A stretch of DNA of 64,000 nt, taken from Leptothermofonsia sp049200465. GTDB lineage: Bacteria; Cyanobacteriota; Cyanobacteriia; Leptolyngbyales; Leptolyngbyaceae. Position numbers and translations under genes: made by a program. The stretch spans positions 2,976,001 to 3,040,000 of the forward strand of contig NZ_CP120836.1 in the NCBI RefSeq assembly GCF_049200465.1. Reading direction: 5' to 3'. The notes under the pieces are model-generated. The model did not search any database. It worked only from the letters and a program-made list of their open reading frames with translations, and was not told the origin of the DNA. Below, piece after piece: positions 46,527 through 57,200 of the stretch. Each line of letters begins with the position of its first letter. The first letter of the stretch is position 1.

Positions 46527-47195
46527 ATGTTTACCAAGCAGGTAACCGATTCCAAAGCGTTTCAGTGGTTTCAGGAGCGGCTGGAAATTCAGGCGATCGC
46601 AGATGACATCTCCAGCAAGTACGTTCCCCCCCACGTCAACATCTTTTACTGTCTCGGTGGTATTACCCTGGTCTGTTTCCTGATCCAGTTTGCCACCGGA
46701 TTTGCCATGACCTTTTACTATAGACCCACCGTTGCCGAAGCCTTTAACTCCGTCCAGTACATCATGACAGAGGTAAACTTTGGTTGGTTGATTCGCTCCA
46801 TCCATCGCTGGTCTGCCAGCATGATGGTGCTGATGATGATTCTGCATGTTTTTCGGGTTTACCTGACTGGTGGTTTCAAGAAGCCTCGCGAGTTGACCTG
46901 GGTAACAGGCGTCATCCTGGCTGTCATCACCGTTTCTTTTGGCGTCACTGGCTACTCCCTACCCTGGGATCAGGTTGGCTACTGGGCCGTCAAGATTGTG
47001 TCCAATGTACCCGAAGCGATTCCCGTCGTTGGAACGTTGATTGCCGATTTGCTGCGGGGTGGTTCCAGTGTCGGTCAGGCAACCCTGACTCGCTACTACA
47101 GCGCTCACACCTTTGTTCTTCCCTGGTTAATTGCAGTCTTCATGCTGCTCCACTTCCTCATGATCCGTAAGCAAGGAATTTCAGGTCCTCTCTAA
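46527..47195 (+). CDS. petB: Cytochrome b6
   Basis: This 222-aa membrane protein is the cytochrome b6 subunit of the thylakoid b6f complex. It has four helices with heme-ligating histidines in RSIHRWSASMM, LHVFRVYLTGGFKKPRE and RYYSAHTFVLPWLIAVFMLLH. The cysteine in SSKYVPPHVNIFYCLGG is the covalent heme c(i) site region. Length is standard. The leader ends in a weak site (gaatttctccc). petD follows 114 bp later. Confidence 0.98.
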   Translation: MFTKQVTDSKAFQWFQERLEIQAIADDISSKYVPPHVNIFYCLGGITLVCFLIQFATGFAMTFYYRPTVAEAFNSVQYIMTEVNFGWLIRSIHRWSASMMVLMMILHVFRVYLTGGFKKPRELTWVTGVILAVITVSFGVTGYSLPWDQVGYWAVKIVSNVPEAIPVVGTLIADLLRGGSSVGQATLTRYYSAHTFVLPWLIAVFMLLHFLMIRKQGISGPL

Positions 47196-47309
47196 GTGGT
47201 TGTTGACCTGCTCCGCGGGTTAGGCCATTATGATGTGAATATCCAAATTCTGCCATTCTTGCTTGCAACCCCGATCTGCCGACTTCAGAGATAAAGGAAC
47301 ACATTAACT

Positions 47310-47792
47310 ATGGCAACGCTTAAGAAGCCAGATCTCAGTGATCCCCAACTGCGTGCCAAATTGGCAAAAGGCATGGGGCATAATTATTACGGCGAACCTG
47401 CTTGGCCCAATGATCTGCTGTATGTTTTTCCAGTAGTCATTTTTGGGACGATCGCCCTCTGTGTGGGTTTGGCAGTCCTTGACCCGGCAATGGTCGGGGA
47501 ACCTGCTGACCCCTTTGCAACTCCCTTAGAGATTCTGCCTGAATGGTATCTCTATCCAGTATTTCAGATTCTCCGCTCTGTACCCAACAAACTCCTGGGT
47601 GTGATGCTGATGTCAGCTGTCCCCTTAGGGCTGATTCTGGTTCCGTTTATTGAGAGCGTCAACAAGTTTCAGAATCCCTTCCGTCGTCCAGTTGCCACGG
47701 CACTTTTCCTGTTTGGTACTCTGGTTACGATCTGGTTAGGTGTGGGTGCAACTTTCCCCATCGAGAAATCTTTGACCTGGGGATTATTTTAA
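47310..47792 (+). CDS. petD: Cytochrome b6f subunit IV
   Basis: This 160-aa subunit forms the Qo site of the b6f complex together with cytochrome b6. It begins MATLKKPDLSDPQLRAKLAK, then GHNYYGEPAWPNDLLYVFPV, with the PEWY motif in EILPEWYLYPVFQILR and three helices. Length is standard. It is in an operon with petB. Confidence 0.98.
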   Translation: MATLKKPDLSDPQLRAKLAKGMGHNYYGEPAWPNDLLYVFPVVIFGTIALCVGLAVLDPAMVGEPADPFATPLEILPEWYLYPVFQILRSVPNKLLGVMLMSAVPLGLILVPFIESVNKFQNPFRRPVATALFLFGTLVTIWLGVGATFPIEKSLTWGLF

Positions 47793-47955
47793 TCGCGCTT
47801 AAATTCGCTTAAGTCAAACTACCTGTCGGTCTCATCAGCATTAAGGTGGTGTTAGAAGAGAAGTTACCGGCTCTGAGCGAGTAGCTTTTCTGCTAGTAAT
47901 ACCTTAACTTGCTGCTGAATCGATAGGTATTTGTTTTTTAATCCTGCAGTACCAG

Positions 47956-49740
47956 TTAATCCTGAAATACCAGGATGCTACCTGAATAGCAGGCAACCCA
48001 CACTTGATTAGTTTTAGAATCGTAGGTCACACCAATAGGGGCCGGGTTGACGCTGGCGGTTTGAACAACCCGCATATCACGGGTGCGGACTTTGCTCACC
48101 GTATCGGAGTTGTAGTTGACCACGTAGAGAAATTGTCCATCTCCCGAAATTGCCATACTGCGAGGGGCGTTTCCGGTGGCGACTTTACGGACGACTTTGC
48201 CAGTAGAGAGGTCAATCTTGGCGACCTGTCCTTCTCCATTCAGGGTGGTGTAGAGGTATTTACCATTGGGGTCAATGTTGAGGTGTCGGGGAGAATGACC
48301 AACCCCCTGTAACCATTTCACAGAGAAGTTTTTTAAGTTTACGACGGCAATATCGTAGGAGCCCATCACCGCAACGTAGGCTTTTTCGGATTTGGCATCC
48401 ACCGCAATGCCACGTGGATAGGGTCCTAGCTGGATGCGTCGCACTTCCTTGTTTTTCTGAGTATCAACGACGCTGAGATCCCAACTGCACCAATTACTGA
48501 CGAGAACATAACGGTTGTTGGGCGTTGTAGCTACAAATTTAGGGACTGAGCCAACCTGAACAACATGGTCGATCTTTAAGGCGCCTGTACTAATGCGGTA
48601 CAGGAAACTGGGGTCATTGTTACCAGAAGGGCTACAGTCATCGTCAGCAGAACTGTTAAATCCCGCTCCATACATCTGATAGTTAGATACCCAAGCGATT
48701 TGCCCATCCTGGGAAAAAGCTGCCTCAACAGGGGCCCCTTTGTGGGAGCCGGGGTACTGGGGATAGCCAAAGTCAGATAGCTTGACAGTATCGGAAATGG
48801 TTTTGACGAGGCGGTATTCCCGATCGTAAACCGTTATGGTGTGGCTGTACATCATGTTCTGGGCAAAGAACAGATCATCCCCAGAGTAGACAACTGATTT
48901 GGGTGAAACGCCACCAGAAATTACTTTTTTCAACTCCATCCCAGCTAAGCTGAGGCGGTCTTTGGCTACTATTTCCAGGTTGCGCTCGTACTGGGCAAGC
49001 TTTTGTTGAGCGATCGCATACTTTGGGTGAGCGGCAGGCACTTTTTTCATCAGAGCGATCGCCTGCCACCACTCTTCTGCAGCCTTGCGCCAATCCTGCC
49101 GTGTTTTTGCCTGTTCGCCCTGTTTTACTGCTTTACTGGCTTGATTAATTGCCAGATGGTAAGGATCGGGTTTTGCAGATTCTTGAGTCTTGGGTGGAGA
49201 GGTTGTCGATTGACTCTTACTTAACTCTGACGAGGCAGTCGAGGATACGGCCCCCGAAGTGGTGCTGGACAGGTACCTACCCCAAATCTGGATGCTGCTA
49301 AACACAACCAGCAGTGGAAAACCCAGCAGCAGCAGATCGAACAGACGAACCCGCCTCGGTGCTGAGGATGGCAACCGACGCAGGATGGCTCCTTCTACAT
49401 CAAGGGGCACTTCCGGCGACAGCACGAAGGGATTAGCCAGTTCAGAATTGCCCAGATCGATTTTTTGCACCCAAACAGGCACCTGCTGCCCCCTGACCCG
49501 ACTGTAAACAATGGCCGACGAAAGCCAGGCCAACCCAAGTCGGGTAATTCCCCGCTGAATAAACTCGATGCAAGAGCTTTCAGCTAAAGCGTGTTCCGAC
49601 TCTAAGAGGATGTGGAGATCACCTTCTCGAATTACGGCCCTGGCAGTGACACCGATCGCCTGTAGGGCAGAGTTCATTAAGGCAGCGATCGCGTTTGCAT
49701 CGCCTGCCTGAGCAAGCTGAATAAGGTTGGACTGTGTCAT
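47956..49740 (-). CDS. Membrane-anchored YVTN-type beta-propeller protein
   Basis: This is a 594-aa protein. The first 125 residues form a cytoplasmic domain (LIQLAQAGDANAIAALMNSA, then LHILLESEHALAE) common in cyanobacterial membrane proteins. A membrane helix follows at about 133-155 (LFDLLLLGFPLLVVFSSIQI), then a Ser/Thr/Pro linker and a TPR-like helical part (DWRKAAEEWWQAIALMKKV). The C-terminal half carries YVTN/NHL-like repeats: NNRYVLVSNWCSWDLSVVD, SEKAYVAVMGSYDIAVV, NGKYLYTTLNGEGQVAKID, DGQFLYVVNYNSDTVSKV. It is probably an extracytoplasmic propeller for protein or ligand binding. Function unknown. It converges on petD. Confidence 0.8.
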   Translation of the reverse strand: MTQSNLIQLAQAGDANAIAALMNSALQAIGVTARAVIREGDLHILLESEHALAESSCIEFIQRGITRLGLAWLSSAIVYSRVRGQQVPVWVQKIDLGNSELANPFVLSPEVPLDVEGAILRRLPSSAPRRVRLFDLLLLGFPLLVVFSSIQIWGRYLSSTTSGAVSSTASSELSKSQSTTSPPKTQESAKPDPYHLAINQASKAVKQGEQAKTRQDWRKAAEEWWQAIALMKKVPAAHPKYAIAQQKLAQYERNLEIVAKDRLSLAGMELKKVISGGVSPKSVVYSGDDLFFAQNMMYSHTITVYDREYRLVKTISDTVKLSDFGYPQYPGSHKGAPVEAAFSQDGQIAWVSNYQMYGAGFNSSADDDCSPSGNNDPSFLYRISTGALKIDHVVQVGSVPKFVATTPNNRYVLVSNWCSWDLSVVDTQKNKEVRRIQLGPYPRGIAVDAKSEKAYVAVMGSYDIAVVNLKNFSVKWLQGVGHSPRHLNIDPNGKYLYTTLNGEGQVAKIDLSTGKVVRKVATGNAPRSMAISGDGQFLYVVNYNSDTVSKVRTRDMRVVQTASVNPAPIGVTYDSKTNQVWVACYSGSILVFQD

Positions 49741-50217
49741 GTAGCGAGAAATACAGGCAATACTGGAGTCAGGATAGCCGAACTTCCCAAAATTGATGAA
49801 AGAAAATTCGCAAGGGAATCGTAACGGGTGAGATGGGTGAGAGGTAAGCGTGAATTAAAACCGTTCTATAAAACATTTGTTCTAGAAAATATCACAATTC
49901 TGGATTGGCAACACCGCTGACTGCTTTTTCATAGCGATCGCCAGATTGCTTAGAACATTGGTTTTAAGGGGGGCAGGGGCTTCAACCCCTGGCTGGAGTT
50001 CCACTCCTGCACCCCGTCCTCAGCCTGGTGGCGATAGCTATAGCTCGAATCATCAGCAAATCTTGATGCGAACGATAGAAAACTTAATATTGACCAGAAA
50101 TCTTCTTTGAAGCGGATAGAATTGAAGCGGATGCTGGCTCTACTGCCGAGTGATCTACAATACTTTGTTTTTCGTGTAACTGGTATTTAATCGATTTGAC
50201 AAGGAGAGGAGAAAGCC
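49741..50217. other. Divergent intergenic region with a family A repeat
   Basis: Family A repeat at 49930-50042. The promoter of the small membrane protein gene should lie in 50043-50200. No other gene is seen. Confidence 0.45.
49930..50042 (+). mobile_element. MITE-like repeat, family A
   Basis: 113 bp, complete: catagcgatcgccagattgc on the left, cagcctggtggcgatagctata on the right, and a caacccctggctggagttcc core. The termini form an imperfect inverted repeat. Confidence 0.75.
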
Positions 50218-50361
50218 GTGTCAGACTTGAATCGGGGAATCATGAAGTTCGACGGTGCTGATAGCCCGAAGGCCGTCACCATCTCTGCAATTTTGGTTTT
50301 GGGTAGTATCGCCCTCCTGATTCTGTGGGCGCTAAATTCTGCCTATGCGATCGGCGGTTAG
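50218..50361 (+). CDS. Small single-helix membrane protein
   Basis: This is a 47-aa protein with a GTG start and a strong ribosome site (AAGGAGAGGAG). The N terminus is polar (SDLNRGIMKFDGADSPKAV), followed by one membrane helix (about residues 22-41, ISAILVLGSIALLILWALN), ending AYAIGG. The look is that of the one-helix subunits of photosynthetic or respiratory complexes, but I cannot name a family. It stands alone between a beta-propeller gene and IS remains. Confidence 0.7.
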   Translation: MSDLNRGIMKFDGADSPKAVTISAILVLGSIALLILWALNSAYAIGG

Positions 50362-50760
50362 TGCTTCATGGCAGAAGATCTCCACCAGTATTGGGGAGGA
50401 GTGACGGAGTAATGGAGTAATGATCTGGAGTACTCTATCACCCCATCACTCTAAACCTGACGGCTTATTTCTGTCAGTCTGCACTAGTGGTTCACCAAAG
50501 GAACGTTGCCTGTTTATCTAAACCCAGAAAATCAAACTTACGGGGTTTTGAAGGTTTGTAAACCCTTTAAATAAACTTTAAAGCCTAATTGGCAGACTAC
50601 TAGTAGCGATAGCAGAATCAAATCACAGATCTGTTCATTTTATTCATAATGAATAACATAATGAATAATCAGGGGGCGGAGAACTTTGCCCTTTTTGCTT
50701 CGTTGTCACAGGGATGATTATCATAGCTGTCGCCAGGTTGCTTAGGGCGGGCTTTAAAGC
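50362..50760. other. Intergenic region before IS remains
   Basis: No gene. A truncated family A end (tcatagctgtcgccaggttgc, near 50722-50745) abuts the IS5 relic. A 13-bp duplication (cataatgaataac type) lies near 50645-50670. Confidence 0.45.
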
Positions 50761-50930
50761 CTAGAGCCACAAAAGAATTGCAGCAAGGGTGAGCATCGCC
50801 AGATAGTTCTGTGTCCGTTTTTCCATATCGGGTAGCAATCCGTCGAAACTGTTTGAATTGAAGCGATTGATTGTGCGTTCAATGCAGTTGCGCTGTCGAT
50901 CAGCCTGAGGTGGACCCAATCGGTTGGACA
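50761..50930 (-). pseudogene. IS5-family transposase 3' relic
   Basis: The last 45 or so codons of an IS5-type transposase: NCIERTINRF, then EKRTQNYLAMLTLAAILLWL and a stop at 50761. In between, QFRRIATRY appears only in another frame, so there are two compensating frame changes. Nothing else of the element is visible. Confidence 0.75.
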
Positions 50931-50978
50931 ATTCCGAGGGATCTCTAAGCTCTGAAATGAGAGATCTCCATGTCCATT

Positions 50979-51203
50979 TCAAGCTTCTTTAGAGAGCGGT
51001 TGCATTTCCCAATACACCATTTCTGGCGTGCGATACTTCAAAGCTTGATGTGGACGTTCTTGATTATACCAATGAAACCATCGTTGTACTTCCTTGTTCA
51101 AATGAATTCCATCCTCAAACGCCATCAGCTAAATCAATTCGTATTTCAATGAACGCCATAGACGTTCAATCAAGATGTTGTCATGACATCGTCCTCGACT
51201 CAT
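50979..51203 (-). pseudogene. IS3-family transposase (orfB) 3' relic
   Basis: 75 codons of the C-terminal integrase part: RGRCHDNILIERLWRSLKYE, then an in-frame TAG, then EVQRWFHWYNQERPHQALKY and RTPEMVYWEM. The upstream half of the gene is missing. It lies between IS5 and IS630 relics. Confidence 0.8.
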
Positions 51204-51222
51204 CTTGGGTGTCGTTCAGAGC

Positions 51223-52295
51223 TTAACCCCCTGTCCAATTTTTGGGGACTACCTCAGCATTCCACTCGGCAATAAACGCTAACAGACGTTCTGCTAAAGC
51301 TTTCTTGTCCTTAAAGTTGGTAATTTTCAGGCGCTTGCGTTACAGAATACTAAACCACTGCTCCACCTGATTCATCCAAGAGCAATGTACCGGTGGAAAA
51401 TGAAAAACAAATCGGGGATGTTGGGCTAACCAGGCTTGCACCTGCTTGCCCTCGTGCATCCTGAGATTGTCAAGTACCACATGAATCTGGGTAATGGTGG
51501 CCGGAATTTGTTGGTCGAGATACTCCAAAAACACAATCAACTCAACTGGCCGTTTGCGGTCATAGGTTTGCCCCCAAACTTTCCCAGTACGAGTATCAAA
51601 AGCAGCAAACAGATTGAGCGCCCCTTTGCGTTTATACTCATGCTCAACTTTCAGGGTGGACTGGGGTTTGGCATCTAAGGTTGCTGCTGCGCGGGGATGA
51701 GATTGCAAAGAGGTTTTCTCATCAAGGCAAAGCACCATCTCATGCGTTTTGAGCTTGCGGGTATAGAGTTGGCTAATAGCTCGAATCGATTTGACAAAAG
51801 CTTTGTCTCGTGGAACTTTGGGGGATAACCACAAATGATGTCGCCAAGGTTTCAACTGGCGGTTTTTCAATATTCGACGCCGGTAGAGGCAGAAATGCTG
51901 CTAACCAGTCCTGCTGCCACCACCTGTCGAGCTAACTCGGTGCAATCCCATTGGCACAAAGACCACTTTTGAGTATCAGGGAGTTCACACGCCATCTTGA
52001 CCAAGTACAACGCGAATTGAGGGGGGCAAAACCGGAACTCTGCCCGGTCGCGGTCGCTCTTGCAAACCCTCGACTCCCTGCTCGATCAAGCGTCTTGCCT
52101 ACTTATGCAGATGGTGTTCTCCCAGTCCGACTCGCTGGGATGTTTACTTGAACCGCTCCACCTGGGCTAACAGCAACATGGCACGGGCACGTTTTGCCAA
52201 CCCAACAGGAGTCTTCTGCGGCGCAGCAAGCTTTTCAAGCTCTCACGTTGTTCTTTACTCAGGCTGATTTTGATGTTAGAAATCCGTCCACGCAT
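51223..52295 (-). pseudogene. IS630-family transposase, broken
   Basis: The N terminus (MRGRISNIKISLSKEQRESL from ATG 52295, then GLAKRARAMLLLAQVERFK) is frameshifted at several points between 52200 and 51870. The catalytic part is open over 51340-51870, with DDE residues in MVLCLDEKTS, IHVVLDNLRMHE and SWMNQVEQWF. An in-frame TAA (51340-51342) then precedes the normal tail (RKRLKITNFKDKKALAERLL) to 51223. The terminal inverted repeats were not resolved. It is non-functional. Confidence 0.8.
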
Positions 52296-52405
52296 AGGTC
52301 ATCCACAACTTTCATCATGAGCCTAACGATTTCCGCCCCCCTTCAATGACGAGGTTTACTAAGATAAACCATTAGAATAACCATGTCGTAAATTGGAGCT
52401 GACCT

Positions 52406-53389
52406 ATGAGCATTCGAGCCCTCTATCAGGCAGCCAAAGTGGAGAATACCGCTTCTCCCTATGACACCATTCACTTCAAAGTTTTTTACCCGGCACAAAT
52501 GTCGGGCAGCAATCAGGAAAAGGATATGGGAGTTGTTTCAGCTAATATTCAGCAGGCTCCTTTTCCAGTCGTCATTTTTTTCAATGGAATTAATTGCGGT
52601 CCAGAAGTTTATCAATGGCTGGCGGTTCAACTGGCAGAACGGGGGTTGGTGGTTGTTACCTTTTCCTGGGTTGCTGAAAACATACCAGGGTTAATTGGCT
52701 TGACCCCAGGAGTTGATGTGATGCGCTTAGCTCCAAACACCTATGGCACAGGGCCAACCGCTTCGGCTTTACCTGCAATTTTGCAAGCATTAGAGAAGCT
52801 ACAAGTTCAGGGAGTTTTAGCTGGCTTGCTGGACTTGCAACGGATCGTTTTAGGAGGACATTCTGCTGGGGGAAGGGTTGCGCTTGAAAGTGCCGATCCA
52901 AAATTTTTCTCCCAGGTGGTGGCAGCGTTTGCCTATGCGGCTCACTCAGCAGGGATTGTGCAGATGGGATACCAACCAGGTACCTTTTTGCCTCTGCCCC
53001 ATGCTCTTCCCATACTGCTCATGGGAGGCACACGGGATGGCGTGATTGCTGGCAGCAGCGATCGCTATGGGGTTGCCTGGGAAACAGCCACAACCCCAGT
53101 AGAGCGGACTTTTCGAGAAGCGATCGCCGCTAACCGGGGTGACTGTTACCTGGTTCTGTTAGAAGGAGCCAACCATTTTTCAGTTGTCCATCCCTTTGAT
53201 GCCACAACCGGACGGGCTTTTCTAGACTTCCCAGCCACCCAACCAAACGAAACGATTCGAGAATTAGTGGCAGCAGCGATCGGTTTATTTATCGATGCCT
53301 ATGTTCGCCATCAACCAACCGCTGTTAAGGACCTCAATCAACTGATGGGATTTGGAAATCCTCTAGTCGCATTGTTTGAACGGAAATAG
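52406..53389 (+). CDS. Alpha/beta hydrolase (chlorophyllase or dienelactone-hydrolase-like)
   Basis: This 327-aa soluble protein has no signal peptide. It has an oxyanion-side stretch (FPVVIFFNGINCGPEVYQWL), nucleophile elbow VLGGHSAGGRVAL (Ser), a probable acid in LMGGTRDGVIAGSS (Asp) and a His in EGANHFSVVHPFD. The arrangement is like chlorophyllase and PET-hydrolase-type esterases. A ribosome site (GGAG) lies 8 bp before the ATG. The substrate is unknown. It stands alone, between the IS graveyard and gltB. Confidence 0.82.
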   Translation: MSIRALYQAAKVENTASPYDTIHFKVFYPAQMSGSNQEKDMGVVSANIQQAPFPVVIFFNGINCGPEVYQWLAVQLAERGLVVVTFSWVAENIPGLIGLTPGVDVMRLAPNTYGTGPTASALPAILQALEKLQVQGVLAGLLDLQRIVLGGHSAGGRVALESADPKFFSQVVAAFAYAAHSAGIVQMGYQPGTFLPLPHALPILLMGGTRDGVIAGSSDRYGVAWETATTPVERTFREAIAANRGDCYLVLLEGANHFSVVHPFDATTGRAFLDFPATQPNETIRELVAAAIGLFIDAYVRHQPTAVKDLNQLMGFGNPLVALFERK

Positions 53390-53557
53390 CAATTTCCCTT
53401 ATTGCGTCACCCATGCGGGTAAATTGAATCCCGTCGATTTGAACTGAAAGAATAAACTCCTTAGAATCCCAGCTTCCTTCAAAAATCAAGGTTTTCTGAA
53501 ATGGATAATTTACCAAATGCTTTATTTTTTAACAAAGCGTTTGAAATCATTCATTTG

Positions 53558-53672
53558 TATAGCAATAGCCACCAGGCTTAGGACACTGGAATTAGAGAGG
53601 GAGTGGGGGCTTCGCCCCCAGCCAGGGGTTCCACCCCTACACCCCGTCCTAACCATAATGACTACCGCTATA
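53558..53672 (+). mobile_element. MITE-like repeat, family A, reference copy
   Basis: 115 bp and complete. The termini are tatagcaatagccaccaggc and the revcomp-matching accataatgactaccgctata, forming about 27-bp imperfect inverted repeats down to CTTAGGAC/GTCCTAA. The core has gggggcttcgcccccagcc and ggggttccacccc hairpins. Confidence 0.8.
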
Positions 53673-53751
53673 TTTTGTGAATTGAAAACTCACAAAATAA
53701 CCACTCTGACTTAATCCGGAGGTACAAAATTAAAACTGACAAACCAGTAGC

Positions 53752-53976
53752 TATAGCGATCCTATTTGGATTGTGAGAAAGGATTCCGTTGGAATCCTTT
53801 CTCATAAAGCCTCTCCATCTCACAACGTTTCTCCCGACTTGCTGGTGAAAGAGTAGCTTACGCTACTCTTTCACCCGAAACAAAACCTCTGGAATATTGA
53901 TTTTGTTTTTGGTGGTAAGCTTCGCTTATCACCAAACTCCCAGGAGAGCTCTCACAACTGATTTTGGAGTGCTATA
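53752..53976 (+). mobile_element. MITE-like repeat, family B, with an extra palindrome inside
   Basis: The ends are tatagcgatcctatttggat and ttttggagtgctatata. The family hairpin aaggattccgttggaatcctt is near the left. The element is about 225 bp, twice the usual size, because of an inserted region with perfect hairpins: ggtgaaagagtagc / gctactctttcacc, and ggtaagcttcgcttatcacc. Confidence 0.7.
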
Positions 53977-54266
53977 TATGTCTACTTACTAATCAATAAA
54001 TGTCATGGGTTGATCACAATTCATAGAAGAAATGTAACAAACCGAGAAGAAGAATCCATCTTTCTCAAACCCTCTTCAGAATGTGGTTCTAGAACCTAGA
54101 TGAAATGATTGCAGCTCCGAATTCTGTAAAGAAAAAAGCGGGATCAAAGGGAGATCTGACATTTTCCTTAAGACTTAGAACTTGCCCCTATTCTTATTAG
54201 AAAATCCAGACAATTGCTTTGTTTTGTTATTTTCTAAAGGTACCATGCCAGTTTCGGGCAGCAGTA

Positions 54267-57200
54267 ATGAATACAAATAAAATGCCATTACAACAGGGTT
54301 TGTATGATCCACGCTATGAGCACGATGCCTGTGGTGTTGGGTTTATCGTTCACATGCAGGGAAAGAAATCCCATGAGATTGTAGACAATGCCCTGACAAT
54401 CCTTTTGAACCTCGACCACCGGGGAGCGGTGGGTGCCGAAGTCAATACCGGCGATGGAGCAGGGATCCTATTGCAAGTGCCGCACAAGTTTTTCAAGAAA
54501 GTGGCAGACGAGATTGGAATTGTGTTGCCGGAAGCCGGGCAGTATGGCGTTGGTATGATCTATGCCTCGCCCGATCGCCGCCAGCGAGAGCAAAGCCGCC
54601 AGATTTTTGAACAGGTTGTGGCCAATGAAGGGTTGCAGGTGCTGGGCTGGCGTGATGTGCCAACTGATAACTCAATGTTGGGCGATACGGCGAAATCGAG
54701 TGAGCCGTTTATGCAGCAGGTGTTTATTCAGCGATCGCCCAATCTTACTGATGACCTAGCGTTTGAACGCAAGCTGTATGTGATTCGCAAGCTTTCGCAC
54801 AATGCCATTCGCGCCAGTGGGATTGATCCCTACTGGTATCTGTCTAGCCTTTCCAGCCGCACAGTGGTTTACAAGGGCATGCTGATGCCTGTGCAACTGG
54901 GTCAGTACTACCTTGATTTGCACGATCCCGATATGGAAAGTGCCCTGGCACTGGTGCATTCTCGCTTCAGCACCAATACTTTTCCCAGTTGGGAGCGATC
55001 GCACCCTTACCGCTACATTGCTCACAATGGCGAAATTAATACCCTGCGCGGCAATATCAACTGGATGCATGCCCGCCAATCTCTGTTTGAGTCTGAGCTA
55101 TTTGGCGATGACATTCAGAAAATTCGTCCAGTTATCAATATTGATGGCAGTGATTCCCTCATTTTTGATAATGCGCTGGAATTGCTGACTCTGGCGGGGC
55201 GATCGCTGCCCCATGCGGTGATGATGATGATCCCGGAACCATGGACAAACCATGAATCCATGAGTGACGAGAAAAAAGCTTTTTACGAATACCATTCCTG
55301 CCTGATGGAACCGTGGGATGGTCCAGCATCCATCGCTTTCACCGATGGCACAGTCATGGGTGCTGTGCTTGATCGCAACGGCTTGCGTCCTTCTCGCTAC
55401 TACGTCACCAAAGATAATCTTGTCATCATGGCATCAGAGGCGGGGGTTTTACCCGTGGCTCCCGAACGGGTGGCGCTGAAAGGACGACTGCAACCGGGGC
55501 GAATGTTTCTGGTCGATATGGAACAGGGGCGCATTATTGCCGATGAGGAAATTAAAAATCAGATTGCTACTGCACAACCCTATCGGGAATGGTTGAATCA
55601 GCATTTAGTGGGACTGGATCAGTTAAATGCACCGAAAGGGGAAGGGAAGGGGCAGTGGGCAATAATGGGCAATGGGCAAACACTCCACAGCACTCCACCC
55701 CCATCCCTGATTACACGACAAATGGCCTTTGGCTACACCTTTGAAGATTTGCGGATTCTGTTGACTCCAATGGCGCGGGATGGGGTGGAAGCGGTCGGCT
55801 CTATGGGCTCCGATACTCCGCTGGCGGTTCTTTCCGATCGCCCCAAACTGCTATACGACTATTTCCAGCAACTCTTTGCCCAGGTCACTAATCCACCGAT
55901 TGATTCAATTCGGGAAGAAATTGTTACCTCGGCAGAAACGACTATCGGTGCTGAACGAAATCTCTTAAACCCGGAACCCGAAAGTTGCCATTTGATCAAA
56001 CTCAAAACTCCCGTTCTCAGCAATGCAGAACTGGCAAGGCTCAAGCATCTGAACCAGGACGATTTTCGGTCGCTCACTCTGCCAATTTTGTTCAACCCGA
56101 AGGAGGGTGTGCGGGGACTGGAAGCCGCCATGGATGAAATCTGTGCCACAGCGGATCAGGCGATCGCCAATGGCGTTAGTATTCTCATCCTCAGCGATCG
56201 CGAAATCAACCCGGAGCGTGCCCCCATCCCAGCCCTGTTAGCGGTTTCGGGATTGCATCATCATCTGATTCGAGAAGGCACCCGCATACGGGTTGGCCTT
56301 GTGCTGGAATCCGGTGAACCACGGGAAGTGCATCATTTTGCAGCGTTAATTGGTTATGGCTGCGAGGCAATCAATCCCTACCTCGCCTTTGAAACCATTG
56401 AGGACATGATCCAGCAGGGTTTGCTGGTGAATGTGGATTACAAAACCGCCTGCAAAAATTACGTTAAAGCCGTCACCAGGGGTGTGATCAAAGTGGCATC
56501 CAAGATCGGCATTTCGACACTGCAAAGCTATCGTGGAGCCCAAATTTTTGAAGCGATCGGGTTAAATCGTTCCGTTATTGATCGCTACTTCACCTGGACT
56601 GCATCGCGCATTGAAGGAGCCGATTTAGAAGTCATCGCCAAAGAAGCAGTGCTGCGGCATCACCACGCCTTTCCTGATCGGGATGTTAATGGTCACACTC
56701 TGGATGTGGGTGGCGAGTATCAATGGCGGAAAGAGGGTGAAGCACACCTGTTCAGTCCTGAAACCATCCACTCCTTGCAAAAAGCCGTTCGGACTGGCAG
56801 CTACGAAACTTACCAGCACTACGCCAAACTTGTCAACGAACAAAACCAGAAGCACTTTACCCTGCGTGGACTGCTGCAATTCAAACCCCGTGAGCCAGTG
56901 CCCCTGGAAGAGGTGGAACCCGTTGAGGCCATTATGAAGCGGTTCAAGACGGGAGCCATGAGTTACGGCTCGATCTCGAAGGAGGCCCATGAAACGCTGG
57001 CGATCGCCATGAATCGCATTGGCGGCAAATCCAATACGGGTGAAGGCGGCGAAGACCCAGAGCGCTACACCTGGACCAATGAACAAGGCGATTCCAAAAA
57101 CAGTGCTATCAAACAGGTGGCATCCGGTCGATTTGGCGTCACCAGTCTGTACCTGTCCCAGGCGCAGGAAATTCAAATCAAAATGGCCCAGGGCGCAAAA

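Larger units (their letters stand above)
53390..54266. other. Intergenic region upstream of gltB
   Basis: 877 bp without a gene. It holds family A (53558-53672) and family B (53752-53976) repeats. A 12-bp perfect palindrome, ggttctagaacc, at about 54083-54094 is a possible regulator site for gltB. I did not find a clear NtcA box. Confidence 0.5.
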
